Source of the DNA: Candidatus Blastococcus massiliensis AP3
GTDB lineage: Bacteria > Actinomycetota > Actinomycetes > Mycobacteriales > Geodermatophilaceae
Length of the DNA stretch: 64,000 nucleotides
Reading direction: 5' to 3'
Assembly (NCBI RefSeq): GCF_000582785.1
Contig: NZ_HG931173.1
Coordinates: 929,387-993,386 of the forward strand
Shown: positions 45,685 to 54,901 of the stretch, in pieces
Layout of the letters: every line of letters begins with the position of its first letter
How positions within the stretch are numbered: the first letter of the stretch is position 1
Made by a program: the position numbers and the translations under genes
The notes under the pieces: generated by a model
Told to the model about the DNA's origin: nothing
The model's database searches: none
Seen by the model: only the letters and a program-made list of their open reading frames with translations

Positions 45685-46161
45685 TCAGCGGCGGCCCTTC
45701 ACGTACCGGCCGAACGCCTTCTGGATCTCGCGGCGCGAGTCGCGCTCGGCGAGGTCGTGCCGCTTGTCGTAGGACTTCTTGCCCTTCGCGAGCGCGAGGG
45801 TGGCCTTGACCTTGCCGTCCTTGAAGTACAGGTCCAGCGGGACGAGCGTGAGCCCGCCCTCCTTGATCTTGCCGAGCAGCTTGTCGATCTCGCTGCGGTG
45901 CATGAGCACCTTGCGCTTGCGGCGAGGGGCGTGGTTGGTCCAGGTGCCCTGCACGTACTCGGGGATGTGGACGTGCTGGAGCCACACCTCGCCGTCGTCG
46001 ATCGAGGCGAAGCCGTCGACGAGCGAGGCCCGGCCGGCCCGCAGGCTCTTCACCTCGGTGCCGGTGAGCACCAGGCCCACCTCGAAGGTGTCGAGGATCG
46101 AGTAGTCGTGCCGCGCCTTCTTGTTCTGGGCGATGAACTTGCGCCCCTGTTCCCGCGGCAT
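45685..46161 (-). CDS. smpB: SsrA-binding protein SmpB
   Basis: The 158-residue protein has all SmpB features: [33 protein letters not shown], the OB-fold core, and a basic tail [25 protein letters not shown]. It binds the tRNA-like domain of tmRNA and carries it to stalled ribosomes. It lies downstream of ftsE-ftsX in the same direction, as in mycobacteria, with the palindromic element between ftsX and smpB. Confidence 0.97.
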   Translation of the reverse strand: MPREQGRKFIAQNKKARHDYSILDTFEVGLVLTGTEVKSLRAGRASLVDGFASIDDGEVWLQHVHIPEYVQGTWTNHAPRRKRKVLMHRSEIDKLLGKIKEGGLTLVPLDLYFKDGKVKATLALAKGKKSYDKRHDLAERDSRREIQKAFGRYVKGRR

Positions 46162-46205
46162 GGCCCCAGGTTACTTGCCATGCCGATCTTGCCCCCGCGG
46201 AACGA

Positions 46206-46263
46206 CGAGATCTGCACACTCGCCCGCATCAGCGGCCGGATGAGGGCGAGTGTGCAGATCTCG
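46206..46263 (+). repeat. Palindromic intergenic element, copy 2
   Basis: A 20-bp perfect stem (46206-46225 with 46244-46263) continues, after one G-A mismatch, as CATC/GATG around an 8-nt loop. Compared with copy 1 at 14196-14254, the arms differ at two positions (ACAGTG versus ACACTC) and both changes are compensated on the opposite arm. It lies seven bases after the ftsX stop and 45 bases ahead of smpB. Confidence 0.85.
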
Positions 46264-46270
46264 ACCGGAA

Positions 46271-47155
46271 CTACAGGCGGACGTACAGGCGCAGCGTCAC
46301 GTAGGCGGCGACGCCGGCCAGGCCGACACCGGCGGCGGCGATGATCGGGCTGATGAGGGCGATCTGCCCCCAGTCGACCGGCGGGATGATGCCGGCCTTG
46401 ATCGGCCCGGACAGCGTCCGGTCGACGAACAGGATCTTGGTCAGCACCAGTCCGCCGACGGCGAGCAGCGCGCCGATCAGGCCGGCGACGGCGGCCTCGA
46501 GGATGAACGGCAGCTGCGTGTACCAGCGCGAGGCGCCCACCAGCCGCATGATGTTCGTTTCGTTGCGGCGGTTGAACGCGGCCAGCTGGATGGTGTTGGA
46601 GATCAGCAGCAGCGCCGCCAGCGCCTGGACCACCGCCACGGCGATGGTGGCGTTGCGGGCCCCGTTGAGCAGGCTGAACAGGCGGTCGAGGAAGTCACCC
46701 TCGTCGCGGACCTGGTCCACGCCGTTCTCGCCGTTCGGGAACTGCTCGGCGATGACCGGGTAGCGCTCGGGGTTGATCAGCTCGACGCGGAAGCTCTCCG
46801 GCAGCGCGTCCGGCGGCGTGTTCTGCACCAGCTCGGGCTGCTGGCTGAACTGCTGCTGGAAGCGCTCGTAGGCCTCGTCCTTGTTCTCGTAGATGTAGCT
46901 CTTCACCTCGGACGAGGCGTCCAGCTTGGTCTCGATGGCGAGGCGCTGCTCCTCGGTCACACCCTCGGCGAGGAAGATGGAGACCTGGACCTTGTCGTAG
47001 TAGATCTCCTTCATGTCGGAGATCATCCCGGCGATGAGCAGGCCGGTGCCCATGAGACCGAGCGAGATGGCCGTCGTCAGGATCATCGCGACCGTCATGG
47101 TCAGGTTGCGACGCAGCCCGGTGGCCACCTCGGAGAGCACGAAGTTGACGCGCAT
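46271..47155 (-). CDS. ftsX: Cell division ABC transporter permease FtsX
   Basis: The 294-residue protein has an N-terminal cytosolic stretch (VLSEVATGLRRNLTMTVAMILTTAISLGLMG), one helix, an extracellular domain (about 50-165) and three more helices, the topology of FtsX. With FtsE it transmits ATP hydrolysis across the membrane to activate peptidoglycan hydrolases at the septum. It is 53 nt after ftsE. Confidence 0.95.
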   Translation of the reverse strand: MRVNFVLSEVATGLRRNLTMTVAMILTTAISLGLMGTGLLIAGMISDMKEIYYDKVQVSIFLAEGVTEEQRLAIETKLDASSEVKSYIYENKDEAYERFQQQFSQQPELVQNTPPDALPESFRVELINPERYPVIAEQFPNGENGVDQVRDEGDFLDRLFSLLNGARNATIAVAVVQALAALLLISNTIQLAAFNRRNETNIMRLVGASRWYTQLPFILEAAVAGLIGALLAVGGLVLTKILFVDRTLSGPIKAGIIPPVDWGQIALISPIIAAAGVGLAGVAAYVTLRLYVRL

Positions 47156-47208
47156 GGATCTCCTGTCGTGGAGGTCGGAGGAAGGCTGTCAGCGGCGGGC
47201 CAGGCCGC

Positions 47209-47898
47209 TCATCGACCCACGCCGTAGACGCCGCGCGACTGATCGCGCGTCAGCTGTCCCCCGTTGAGCTCGATGACGCGGCGGCGCATGGAGTCGACGA
47301 TGTGGTAGTCGTGCGTCGCCATGATCACCGTGGTGCCGGTGCGGTTGATCCGCTCGAGCAGCAGCATGATGCCCTCGCTGGTCTCCGGGTCCAGGTTGCC
47401 GGTCGGCTCGTCGGCCAGCAGCACCAGCGGACGGTTCACGAACGCGCGGGCGATCGCCACCCGCTGCTGCTCACCACCGGAGAGCTCACCGGGCAGCCGG
47501 TTGGCCTTGCCCTCCAGGCCGACCATCTCCAGCACCTCGGGCACCACCCGGCGGATGGTGCGCTGGGGCTTGTTGATGACCTCCAGGGCGAACGCCACGT
47601 TCTGGGCCACCGTGCGGTTGCGCAGCAGGCGGAAGTCCTGGAAGACGCAGCCCATGGTGCGCCGGAGCTTGGGCACGTTCCACTTGCTCATGGTGTTCAG
47701 CGCCTTGCCGTTCACCTTGATCGTGCCGGAGGTCGGCTCCTCCTCCTTCAGCAGCAGCCTCAGGAACGTCGACTTGCCCGAACCCGAGGAGCCGATGAGG
47801 AAGACGAACTCGCCTTTGTCGATCTCCGTCGACACGTCGTCCAGGGCCGGCCGGCCGCTGGCCGGATAGAGCTTGGTGACGTGTTGCATTTCGATCAC
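47209..47898 (-). CDS. ftsE: Cell division ATP-binding protein FtsE
   Basis: The 229-residue ABC ATPase has Walker [10 protein letters not shown] (about 37-45), signature [14 protein letters not shown] and Walker [13 protein letters not shown]. The start [12 protein letters not shown] is typical of actinobacterial FtsE and uses GTG at 47898. TAGTAC lies about 12 nt upstream with no Shine-Dalgarno. It pairs with FtsX. Confidence 0.95.
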   Translation of the reverse strand: MIEMQHVTKLYPASGRPALDDVSTEIDKGEFVFLIGSSGSGKSTFLRLLLKEEEPTSGTIKVNGKALNTMSKWNVPKLRRTMGCVFQDFRLLRNRTVAQNVAFALEVINKPQRTIRRVVPEVLEMVGLEGKANRLPGELSGGEQQRVAIARAFVNRPLVLLADEPTGNLDPETSEGIMLLLERINRTGTTVIMATHDYHIVDSMRRRVIELNGGQLTRDQSRGVYGVGR

Positions 47899-48092
47899 GA
47901 GGCGCCACGGTACTAGCAAGAGGGCCCTCGACCGGGCGTTCGCCACGGAACTCGCGAGGCTCGTTCTCGCCGTCCGTGACCGTCCCCGGCAAAGCCGCAG
48001 GACACCGGTGACGCTGGGTCGAGATCCGGCCCGGATCAGCCCGCCGGAGTGACGTCTCCTACAGCCACTGCAACGACCACCTGGAGGCGCCG

Positions 48093-49202
48093 CTAGGCGG
48101 CGGGGGCCTCCTGCTGGCGGCGCCAGCGGATGCCGGCCTCGATGAAGGCGTCGATCCCGCCGTCGAGCACGTCCCCGGGGTTGCCGCTCTCCTGCTCGGT
48201 GCGCAGATCCTTGACCATCTGGTACGGGTGCAGCACGTAGGAGCGCATCTGGTTGCCCCAGCTGGAACCCTCGCCCTTGAGCGCGTCCATCTCCGCCTTC
48301 TGCTCCTGCTGGCGGACGACGAGCAGCCGGGCCTGGAGCACTCGCAGTGCGGCGGCACGGTTCTGGATCTGCGACTTCTCGTTCTGGCAGGAGACGACGA
48401 TGCCGGTCGGGATGTGCGTCATGCGGACGGCGGAGTCGGTGGTGTTCACGCTCTGCCCGCCGGGACCGGACGAGCGGAAGACATCGACCCGGATCTCGTT
48501 CTCGGGGATCTCGACGTGGTCGGTCTGCTCGACGACCGGCAGCACCTCGACCCCGGCGAACGACGTCTGCCGGCGGCCCTGGTTGTCGAACGGCGAGATG
48601 CGCACCAGCCGGTGGGTGCCCTGCTCGACCGAGAGGGTGCCGTAGGCGTAGGGCACCTTCACCGCGAAGGTCGCGGACTTGATGCCCGCCTCCTCGGCGT
48701 AGCTGACGTCGTAGACCTCGGTGGGGTACTTGTGCCGCTCGGCCCAGCGCAGGTACATGCGCATGAGCATCTCGGCGAAGTCGGCGGCGTCCACGCCGCC
48801 GGCCTCCGAGCGGATGGTCACCAGCGCCTCGCGGGCGTCGTACTCGCCGTTGAGCAGCGTGCGGACCTCGAGCTCGTCGATGACCGAGCGGATGCTGTCC
48901 AGCTCCCGCTCGGTCTCGGCGAGGGTGTCGTCGTCGCCCTCCTCGGCCGCCATCTCGTGCATCAGGGCGACGTCGTCGAGTCGGCTGCGCAGTTCCTCGA
49001 CCCGGCGCAGCGTGCCCTGCAGGAAGGACAGCCGGGAGGTGAGCGCCTGAGCTGCCTCGACGTCGTTCCAGAGGTCGGGCGCGGCGGCCTGCTGCTCCAG
49101 GTCGGAGATCTCCTGGCGGAGGTCGTCCACGTCGAGGACGGCCTCGATGGACTTCAGTGTCGTGTTGAGTTCGTCGAGTACGACGGAGAAGTCTGCGGCC
49201 AC
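48093..49202 (-). CDS. prfB: Peptide chain release factor 2
   Basis: The 369-residue protein has the peptidyl-tRNA hydrolysis motif GGQ (248-250, in [10 protein letters not shown]) and the surrounding class I release factor domains. It reads UAA and UGA stops. There is no in-frame UGA near codon 25, so the programmed frameshift of many bacterial prfB genes is absent, as usual in actinobacteria. The GTG at 49202 has TACCCT (49211-49216) eight bases ahead and no Shine-Dalgarno; starts at 49241 and 49250 are possible but would overlap the divergent gene region. Confidence 0.95.
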   Translation of the reverse strand: MAADFSVVLDELNTTLKSIEAVLDVDDLRQEISDLEQQAAAPDLWNDVEAAQALTSRLSFLQGTLRRVEELRSRLDDVALMHEMAAEEGDDDTLAETERELDSIRSVIDELEVRTLLNGEYDAREALVTIRSEAGGVDAADFAEMLMRMYLRWAERHKYPTEVYDVSYAEEAGIKSATFAVKVPYAYGTLSVEQGTHRLVRISPFDNQGRRQTSFAGVEVLPVVEQTDHVEIPENEIRVDVFRSSGPGGQSVNTTDSAVRMTHIPTGIVVSCQNEKSQIQNRAAALRVLQARLLVVRQQEQKAEMDALKGEGSSWGNQMRSYVLHPYQMVKDLRTEQESGNPGDVLDGGIDAFIEAGIRWRRQQEAPAA

Positions 49203-49248
49203 GTCGACCCAGGGTAGTGCGCTCTCCTCCCGGGTAGGCATCCGTGGC

Positions 49249-49536
49249 ATGAGCGAGCCCCGTGAACCCCGATCCCGGGAGGACTACGCCCGGGGACTGC
49301 CCGACCACCACGACCCGACGGCGGGCTTCGCCGGTGCGGCACCGGCGCAGTCCGCGCTCACCCTGCGGCTGATCCTGGCCCTGTTCGGCCTCGTCGTCTG
49401 CACGCTGGGCGGGATCGGCTGGCTGCTCACCGACCTGCCGGTGTGGCCGGCGATCGTGCTGCTCTTCTTCGCGGCCGTGGCGGTCGTGGACATCGGCGTC
49501 ATCGTGCGCCGCAAGGCGCGCGGCGAGCCCGGCTGA
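49249..49536 (+). CDS. Small membrane protein, DUF6343-like
   Basis: The 95-residue protein has an acidic and basic polar start ([19 protein letters not shown]) and two hydrophobic helices, [22 protein letters not shown] and [19 protein letters not shown], with a basic C-terminal end. The SALTLRLxLALFGL core resembles DUF6343 proteins. It is divergent from prfB with 46 nt between starts. Function unknown. Confidence 0.68.
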   Translation: MSEPREPRSREDYARGLPDHHDPTAGFAGAAPAQSALTLRLILALFGLVVCTLGGIGWLLTDLPVWPAIVLLFFAAVAVVDIGVIVRRKARGEPG

Positions 49537-49549
49537 CCGAGCCCGTCCG

Positions 49550-51307
49550 TCAGTGCACGCCGACGAGCGCCCGGGCGTGCAGCCAGTCGGCCAGCTCGCC
49601 GGCCGGCATCGGCCGGGCGATGAGGTAGCCCTGCGCGAACGAGCAGCCGAGCTCGGTGGCGACGGCGAGCTGCTCCTCCGTCTCGACACCCTCGGCGAGG
49701 GTGCGCATCCCGAAGGCCGAGGCGAGGCTCACGACCGCCGCGATGGCTGCCGCCGCCTCGCTCATCCGGCCGTCGACACCGACGACCAGGCTGCGGTCGA
49801 TCTTGAGCACCCCCACGGGCAGCGAGATCAGCTGGCTGAGCGAGGAGTAGCCCCGGCCGAAGTCGTCGATCGAGACCTCGACCCCGGAGATCCGCAGCCG
49901 GGCGAACTGGGCGGCGGCCAGCGCGGGGTCCTCCGCCACGCTGGTCTCGGTGAGTTCCAGGACCAGCCGCTCCGGGGGCAGCCCCGAGACCGCCAGGGCG
50001 TGGGCGACGTCCTGCACCAGCGTGCCGGCGGGAAAGTGGTGAGCGCTGATGTTGACGCCGACCACCAGGGGCAATCCGGCGGCGTCCCAGGCGGCGGCCT
50101 GCCGGGTCGCGGTGGCGAGCACCCACCGGGTCAGCGGCACGATCAGGTCGTGCTCCTCGGCCAGGGGCACGAACTCCGACGGCGGCAGCAGGCCGCGCTC
50201 GGGGTGCTGCCAGCGCACGAGGGCCTCGACGCCGGTGCACTCGCCGGAGGGCAGGTGCAGAACCGGCTGGTAGTGCAGGACCAGCTGGTCGCCCTCGATG
50301 GCCTCGCGCAGCTGGGAGGCCAGCTGCATCCTCTGCTGCGCGGCCGACCTCAGATCCGGGCTGAAGTGCCGGACGCGGTTGCGGCCGGCCGCCTTGGCCG
50401 CGTACATCGCCAGGTCGGCGTCGCGGACGAGGTCGGTCGAGCGGACCGACGGTCCGCCGGACCGCCCGACGGCGGCGATGCCGATGCTGGCGCTGAGCCG
50501 CACCGCGTGGCCGCCGAGTTCGAAGGGCTGGTCGAAGGTGCTCTGGAAGCGCTGGGCCAGCATCTCGGCGCCGTCGACGTCGCAGTCACGGCACAGGACG
50601 ACGAACTCGTCGCCGCCGAGCCGGCCGACGGTGTCCTCGGCCCGCGTGCCGTCCGTGAGCCGGCCGGCCAGCTCGCGCAGCAGCTGGTCGCCGACGTCGT
50701 GGCCGAGGGAGTCGTTGACGGCCTTGAAGCCGTCGACGTCGAGGAAGAGGACGGCGACCGGCGGGCCCTCGGGCCGCTGCAGCTCCGCGTCGATCAGTTC
50801 GTGCAGGTAGGCCCGGTTGGGCAGGTTGGTGAGGTGGTCGTGCCGGGCCCGCCACGACGAGGCGCGCTCGGCCCGCACGCGGGAGGTCACGTCGGTGTGG
50901 GTGACCACGATGCGGCCGCTCTCCCCCACCCGGGACGCCTGCAGGTGGAACCAGATGACCCCGTCGCTGTAGGGCAGCGCGTAGTCCGAGGACACCCATC
51001 GGCGCTCGCCGCGGGAGAGCTCGTTCAGCGTGCTGATGAGCGTGCGGTTGGTGGCGTCGTCCTTCATGTCGAGCACCATCGCGAAGTAGTTGCCACCGAC
51101 CCGGACGAGCAGGTCGCCCCCGACGAGGTCGGCCATCGCGTCCCACGCGGAGTTGGTGAGGAGCAGGGTGCCGTCCTCGTCGATGAGGACGGTCGGCGAG
51201 GGCAGCGCGTCCAGCACCGATGCCACGAGGGCGGCGTCCCGTGCGTCGTCGCGTTCGTGCCGGGGCGCAGCGAGGGTCGGGTCGTCACCACCCGGTTGTG
51301 GGCGCAC
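49550..51307 (-). CDS. PAS-GGDEF-EAL signalling protein (cyclic-di-GMP)
   Basis: The 585-residue soluble protein has a PAS domain (about 25-150, [21 protein letters not shown]), a GGDEF domain with intact GGDEF (231-235) and an EAL domain with EALVRW (361-366), plus DDFGRGYSS and the catalytic ELTETSV and EGVET motifs. Both catalytic halves look intact, so it may make and degrade c-di-GMP under control of the PAS sensor. GGGAGG five bases ahead of GTG 51307 sets the start. Confidence 0.93.
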   Translation of the reverse strand: MRPQPGGDDPTLAAPRHERDDARDAALVASVLDALPSPTVLIDEDGTLLLTNSAWDAMADLVGGDLLVRVGGNYFAMVLDMKDDATNRTLISTLNELSRGERRWVSSDYALPYSDGVIWFHLQASRVGESGRIVVTHTDVTSRVRAERASSWRARHDHLTNLPNRAYLHELIDAELQRPEGPPVAVLFLDVDGFKAVNDSLGHDVGDQLLRELAGRLTDGTRAEDTVGRLGGDEFVVLCRDCDVDGAEMLAQRFQSTFDQPFELGGHAVRLSASIGIAAVGRSGGPSVRSTDLVRDADLAMYAAKAAGRNRVRHFSPDLRSAAQQRMQLASQLREAIEGDQLVLHYQPVLHLPSGECTGVEALVRWQHPERGLLPPSEFVPLAEEHDLIVPLTRWVLATATRQAAAWDAAGLPLVVGVNISAHHFPAGTLVQDVAHALAVSGLPPERLVLELTETSVAEDPALAAAQFARLRISGVEVSIDDFGRGYSSLSQLISLPVGVLKIDRSLVVGVDGRMSEAAAAIAAVVSLASAFGMRTLAEGVETEEQLAVATELGCSFAQGYLIARPMPAGELADWLHARALVGVH

Positions 51308-51401
51308 TGGGACCTCCCGCTGTCGTGGACGCACCCCGCGGCGTCCCTGCACTGCAGCATCGACACCGGTGACCCGCGCCACACCACGACGGCGGGGGCG
51401 G

Positions 51402-51749
51402 TCACCCCGAATGGGGGGCCGCATCCGCGGCCCGCGTCTCCTCGCGGATCCAGCGCAGGTACGCGGGGTTGCCTCCGACCACCGGCAGCGCCAGCACGCA
51501 CGGCACGTCGTACGCGTGCAGCTCGATCGCCCGGGCCACGACGGCGTCCACCAGCGAGCGCCGGGTGTGCAGCGCCACCCGCGCCTCCGGCTCGTCGTGC
51601 ACGGCGCCGTCCCAGCGGTAGATGGACCGGATCGGCGCGACCTGCTGGCCGCAGGCCACGAGCCGTTCCTCCACCAGCGTGCGGGTGAGCGCCACCAGCC
51701 GCTCCGGGTCGGCGTCGGTGATCACGATCTCGCAGCACTCCTCGTCCAC
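51402..51749 (-). CDS. cutA: CutA-type divalent cation tolerance protein
   Basis: The 115-residue protein matches CutA1: EIVITDADPERLVALTRTLVEERLVACGQQVAPIRSIYRWDG, then ARVALHTRRSLVDAV and a final LHAYDVPCVLALPVVGGNPAYLRWI. It forms a trimer and is linked to copper and other divalent metal tolerance. GTG at 51749 gives the usual length; an ATG at 51800 would add a non-conserved leader. Confidence 0.92.
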   Translation of the reverse strand: MDEECCEIVITDADPERLVALTRTLVEERLVACGQQVAPIRSIYRWDGAVHDEPEARVALHTRRSLVDAVVARAIELHAYDVPCVLALPVVGGNPAYLRWIREETRAADAAPHSG

Positions 51750-51832
51750 GGGGGCATCCTGGCGCACCGGCCGGCCGGGCGAGTTCCGGCCCGACGGCAT
51801 AGGAACGGCGCCCGCAGGGGTAGGGGGCGGTC

Positions 51833-52069
51833 ATGACCGACGACATGACGATCGATATCGACGGCGAGCAGTACGTGCTGCGCCGTGACGGTGACGGCCT
51901 GCAGGTGGGTCAGCGCGTCGACGAGAACGTGACCTGGCTCGACACCGTGGACGGCAGCCTGCTGCCCGAGTCCGCGCGCACCGCGCTGGAGTCGGGCAAC
52001 ACCTCCGACGAGGCTCTCCGGACCGCGGTCCGGGGCGTGGTCGAGGCCCAGGTGAACCGGGGCGGCTGA
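51833..52069 (+). CDS. Small acidic protein of unknown function
   Basis: This 78-residue acidic protein starts MTDDMTIDIDGEQYVLRRDGDG and continues with beta-rich then helical sequence ending EAQVNRGG. AGGGGG five bases ahead supports the ATG. No family is recognised. It is divergent from cutA. Confidence 0.6.
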   Translation: MTDDMTIDIDGEQYVLRRDGDGLQVGQRVDENVTWLDTVDGSLLPESARTALESGNTSDEALRTAVRGVVEAQVNRGG

Positions 52070-52111
52070 CTCCTGGGCGGGTGGCCGCGGGACTCCCGCG
52101 GCCACCCGTGC

Positions 52112-53155
52112 TCATCCGCCGTTCCCGCGGCCCTTCCCGTTGCCGCCGCCATTGCCACGGCCGTTGCCGTGGCCCCGGTCCGCGTCCCGGTCCCGGTCGT
52201 CGTCCCGGGTCTGCTGCTGGCGGTACCACTCGACCCAGTCCTGCCAGTCGCCCCCCGTCGCCGCCCGCTGCTGGGACGGAGCCGGGGCGGGAGCTGGAGG
52301 AGGCGGAGGCGCGGGAGCTGGGGCCGGCGCGTGGGTCCGGGTCGGCGCGGGAGCCGCATCCGTTCCGGCAGCCGGCGTCGGCGTGCCCGCCGCCGGCGCG
52401 GGCAGGACGGGCGGTGCGGGCACGGGCGCCGGCAGCTGCCACAGGGTGCCCTCGGGCGCATCGGGCCAGTCGGGATCGACCGCCGCCCACTCGTCCCAGG
52501 CCTCGGCGTCGAGCAGGGCGGGCAGCACCTCCCCGGCGGTGGCACGGTCGAGGCGGGCAGCCGTGGCCGCGCCGATCGCGGTCGCCGCCGCCACGTCGCA
52601 GGCCGTCGTCCCCAGGAAGTTGCGACCCTCCGTGCACGCCTCCCGCGCGCGCAGGGCCGCCTGGACGTCACCGACCAGCCCCGCGACGGACCGCCGCAGC
52701 GTTCCGGCCGCCGGCTCCTCGCGGACGTCGTCGAGCACCTCGCGCAGGCGGCCGGCCATCTCGGGCGCGGCCGTGACGGGCATCGGCCCGACTGTCAGGA
52801 AGCCGGTGCCCGCCCCCAGCGGCCAGCGGGCGACCTCGCCGGGCAGCAGCACCTCCGGCCCGCCGGAGGTCAGCCGGACGACGGCGGCGACGGCGCTGTT
52901 CTCGCTGCGCAGGCGGACAGGGGCACCGACGTCGCCGAGCGGCCGGACGACGACCGGCCGGCTCCGGTCGTTGTGCAGCGTCATCGCGGAGCCGTCGACG
53001 CAGGCCCGCACCGGGAACGTCACGGGCACTCCGCCGCGGACCGGGTCGAACGCGCACAGCGCCGTTCCGCCCTCCGCAGGCGCGGCAGCGGCTCCGGGGA
53101 TGCCGAGCAGCGACAGCAGGAGGAGCGCCACCGGCACGAGGGACCAGCGCGTCAT
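52112..53155 (-). CDS. Secreted protein with Pro/Ala linker and Gly/Asn-rich tail
   Basis: The 347-residue protein has a signal peptide (VPVALLLLSLLGIPGAAAAPA), an N-terminal beta-rich domain of about 110 residues with two Cys, a helical Ala-rich domain with two Cys (EACTEGRNFLGTTACDVAAA), a long Pro/Ala linker, and a tail DWQDWVEWYRQQQ followed by Asp/Arg and Gly/Asn-rich repeats (RGHGNGRGNGGG). It looks like a cell-wall or surface protein. The ATG overlaps the stop of the upstream lipoprotein (ATGA). Function unknown. Confidence 0.75.
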   Translation of the reverse strand: MTRWSLVPVALLLLSLLGIPGAAAAPAEGGTALCAFDPVRGGVPVTFPVRACVDGSAMTLHNDRSRPVVVRPLGDVGAPVRLRSENSAVAAVVRLTSGGPEVLLPGEVARWPLGAGTGFLTVGPMPVTAAPEMAGRLREVLDDVREEPAAGTLRRSVAGLVGDVQAALRAREACTEGRNFLGTTACDVAAATAIGAATAARLDRATAGEVLPALLDAEAWDEWAAVDPDWPDAPEGTLWQLPAPVPAPPVLPAPAAGTPTPAAGTDAAPAPTRTHAPAPAPAPPPPPAPAPAPSQQRAATGGDWQDWVEWYRQQQTRDDDRDRDADRGHGNGRGNGGGNGKGRGNGG

Positions 53156-53607
53156 GTCGGGAACCCGCACACCGGCTGCGCCGTCGCGCCGACCTGCTCG
53201 AGTCCGCTGGTCACGGCGGCGCGCACCTGGTCGGTCGCCTCGCCCTCGATCACCTGACCGAGCGCGGTGACGACGCCGTCGAGCGCCGCCGCCAGGTCGT
53301 CGTGGTCGCCGTCGTCCCGGATGTCGGAGAGCACGTCGCGCAGTTCCCGCACCGCGCGGCTGACCTGGGTCCGCGCCTCGACGTCCGGGCCGGCCGCCAG
53401 GGCACCCATGGACGTCGGCAGGGCGCCGAGCTCACGGGTCGACGCGAGGTCGGCGCAGAAGCCGGGTGCGCCGTCGGGCGGGTCGTAGGAGGGGAGAGCG
53501 ACCTCCACCCCCGCCTCGGGGCGTGCCTCGTCGTCGGCACCGCAGCCGACGATCGCGGCCAGGACGAGTGCCGGCAGGCCGAGAAAGGCGGCGGCACGGT
53601 TGCGCAC
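53152..53607 (-). CDS. Small lipoprotein of unknown function
   Basis: The 151-residue protein has a lipobox AIVGC (Cys22) after a short signal, and a mostly helical mature part with two Cys (GFCADLA and QPVCGFPT) that could bridge. GTG start with TACGTT (53614-53619) six bases ahead and no Shine-Dalgarno. It is translationally coupled to the secreted protein downstream, so they may form an envelope pair. Confidence 0.72.
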   Translation of the reverse strand: MRNRAAAFLGLPALVLAAIVGCGADDEARPEAGVEVALPSYDPPDGAPGFCADLASTRELGALPTSMGALAAGPDVEARTQVSRAVRELRDVLSDIRDDGDHDDLAAALDGVVTALGQVIEGEATDQVRAAVTSGLEQVGATAQPVCGFPT

Positions 53608-53795
53608 CTCCGCAACGTAGAGGCGCAGGTCGACGCGCAGCGACGCGGAACCGTCCCGCCACCCGACCGGGTGACACCCGGTCGTGCGCGGAGGTCACGC
53701 GCGGTGGTCGGGGTCGGAAACGGCGCGTCGCGGCCGACTCACCCCGAGGGGTGAGACCTCGTCAATCCGGGGGGCCCGCGTCCCGATGGGAAGGC

Positions 53796-54806
53796 GTGAC
53801 CCCCGCCCCGCGCGTCCGCCGTCTCCGGACCACCGCCGTCGCCGCCGCTGCGCTCGCCGCCGTCGTGCTGACGACCGGTTGCGACGCCGACGCCCAGCCC
53901 GCCCTGCCGGACAAGGGCCAGGCGAAGACCGCACTGCCTGCCGTCGCCGCTCCGGCGGACGGGACCGCCTCCTCCACCGGGACGGTGGACTGGAAGGGCG
54001 CGGCGTACGGAGCGCTCGACTGCTACCCCCGCGAACAGTGGGTCGCCGACGGTTTCCCCGCCGAGGCGTGGGACGCCGAAACCGTGCAGACCACCGCCGT
54101 CGACGTGACGGGCGACGGCGCCGGCGAGGTGCTCGTGCAGGTCATCTGCCCCGCGCCGACGTCGACCCGCGCGAACCACGTCGTCGTCTTCGACGTCACG
54201 ACGCCGCAGCCCCGGCTGCTCGGCGTCCTCGGGGACGACCTGTTCCACCCCCAGGCGGACGTGACCACCGAGGGGACGACGGTCACCCTCAGCGGCCCGA
54301 CGGTCGCCGGGGACGACCCGTACTGCTGCCCCGGCCACTGGGGCACGGTGACCTACGAGTGGACGGGCTCCCGGTTCGTCGTCGCGTCGATGGACGAGGT
54401 CCGCGGCACCCGGCCGGCAACCGCGCAGCGGCTGGCCGACGGCGAGTACGTCGGCATGCTGCACTCGGTCGGGCACGACCGCTTCACCGTCGACCTGGTC
54501 GAGTGGTTCGAGGGCGAGGACGCCGCGGCGGCCTGCCGCCAGGACGGCGTCCCGAACGACGGCTACGCGTGGTGCAACGACTACTACGTGCGCAATCCCG
54601 ACCGGCAGGCCCTCGGCCTGCACGTCGCCGGCTCGGCGACGGTGAGCTACCTGGACCTCATGACGATGGAGACCGTGGAGGTCGACGACGTCGCCGAGCT
54701 GGGCGGCACGTACTGGGTCTCGACCGACGCGGACGTCGCGGGCTACACCCGGTTCCGGAGCGATGACGGCGTGGTCACCGAGCTGGAGAGCATCTACACG
54801 CCCTGA
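53796..54806 (+). CDS. Lipoprotein of unknown function
   Basis: The 336-residue protein has a signal (RRLRTTAVAAAALAAVVL) and lipobox LTTGC (Cys28), an Ala/Pro linker, and two beta-rich parts. The first includes AVDVTGDGAGEVLVQVIC, an FG-GAP/VCBS-like Asp-rich turn that may bind calcium, and a Cys pair CCPGHWG. The C-terminal part is acidic. AAGG lies close before the GTG. Function unknown. Confidence 0.72.
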   Translation: MTPAPRVRRLRTTAVAAAALAAVVLTTGCDADAQPALPDKGQAKTALPAVAAPADGTASSTGTVDWKGAAYGALDCYPREQWVADGFPAEAWDAETVQTTAVDVTGDGAGEVLVQVICPAPTSTRANHVVVFDVTTPQPRLLGVLGDDLFHPQADVTTEGTTVTLSGPTVAGDDPYCCPGHWGTVTYEWTGSRFVVASMDEVRGTRPATAQRLADGEYVGMLHSVGHDRFTVDLVEWFEGEDAAAACRQDGVPNDGYAWCNDYYVRNPDRQALGLHVAGSATVSYLDLMTMETVEVDDVAELGGTYWVSTDADVAGYTRFRSDDGVVTELESIYTP

Positions 54807-54901
54807 CCTCTCGCCACTCTCTTTGTAGCAGTTCTGGTCAAGCCTCATGAGGTCGAATTTTTCGTTCTAGGGTCGCGCTCCTCCAGATGGGAGCTGATGC
54901 C

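Noticed and set aside
48093-49202. Programmed +1 frameshift in prfB
   Set aside because: The frame is continuous from start to stop with no in-frame UGA near codon 25.
54807-54901. Rifamycin-associated element before helR
   Set aside because: I did not find the characteristic GC-rich inverted repeat by eye; a profile search would be needed to exclude a weak copy.
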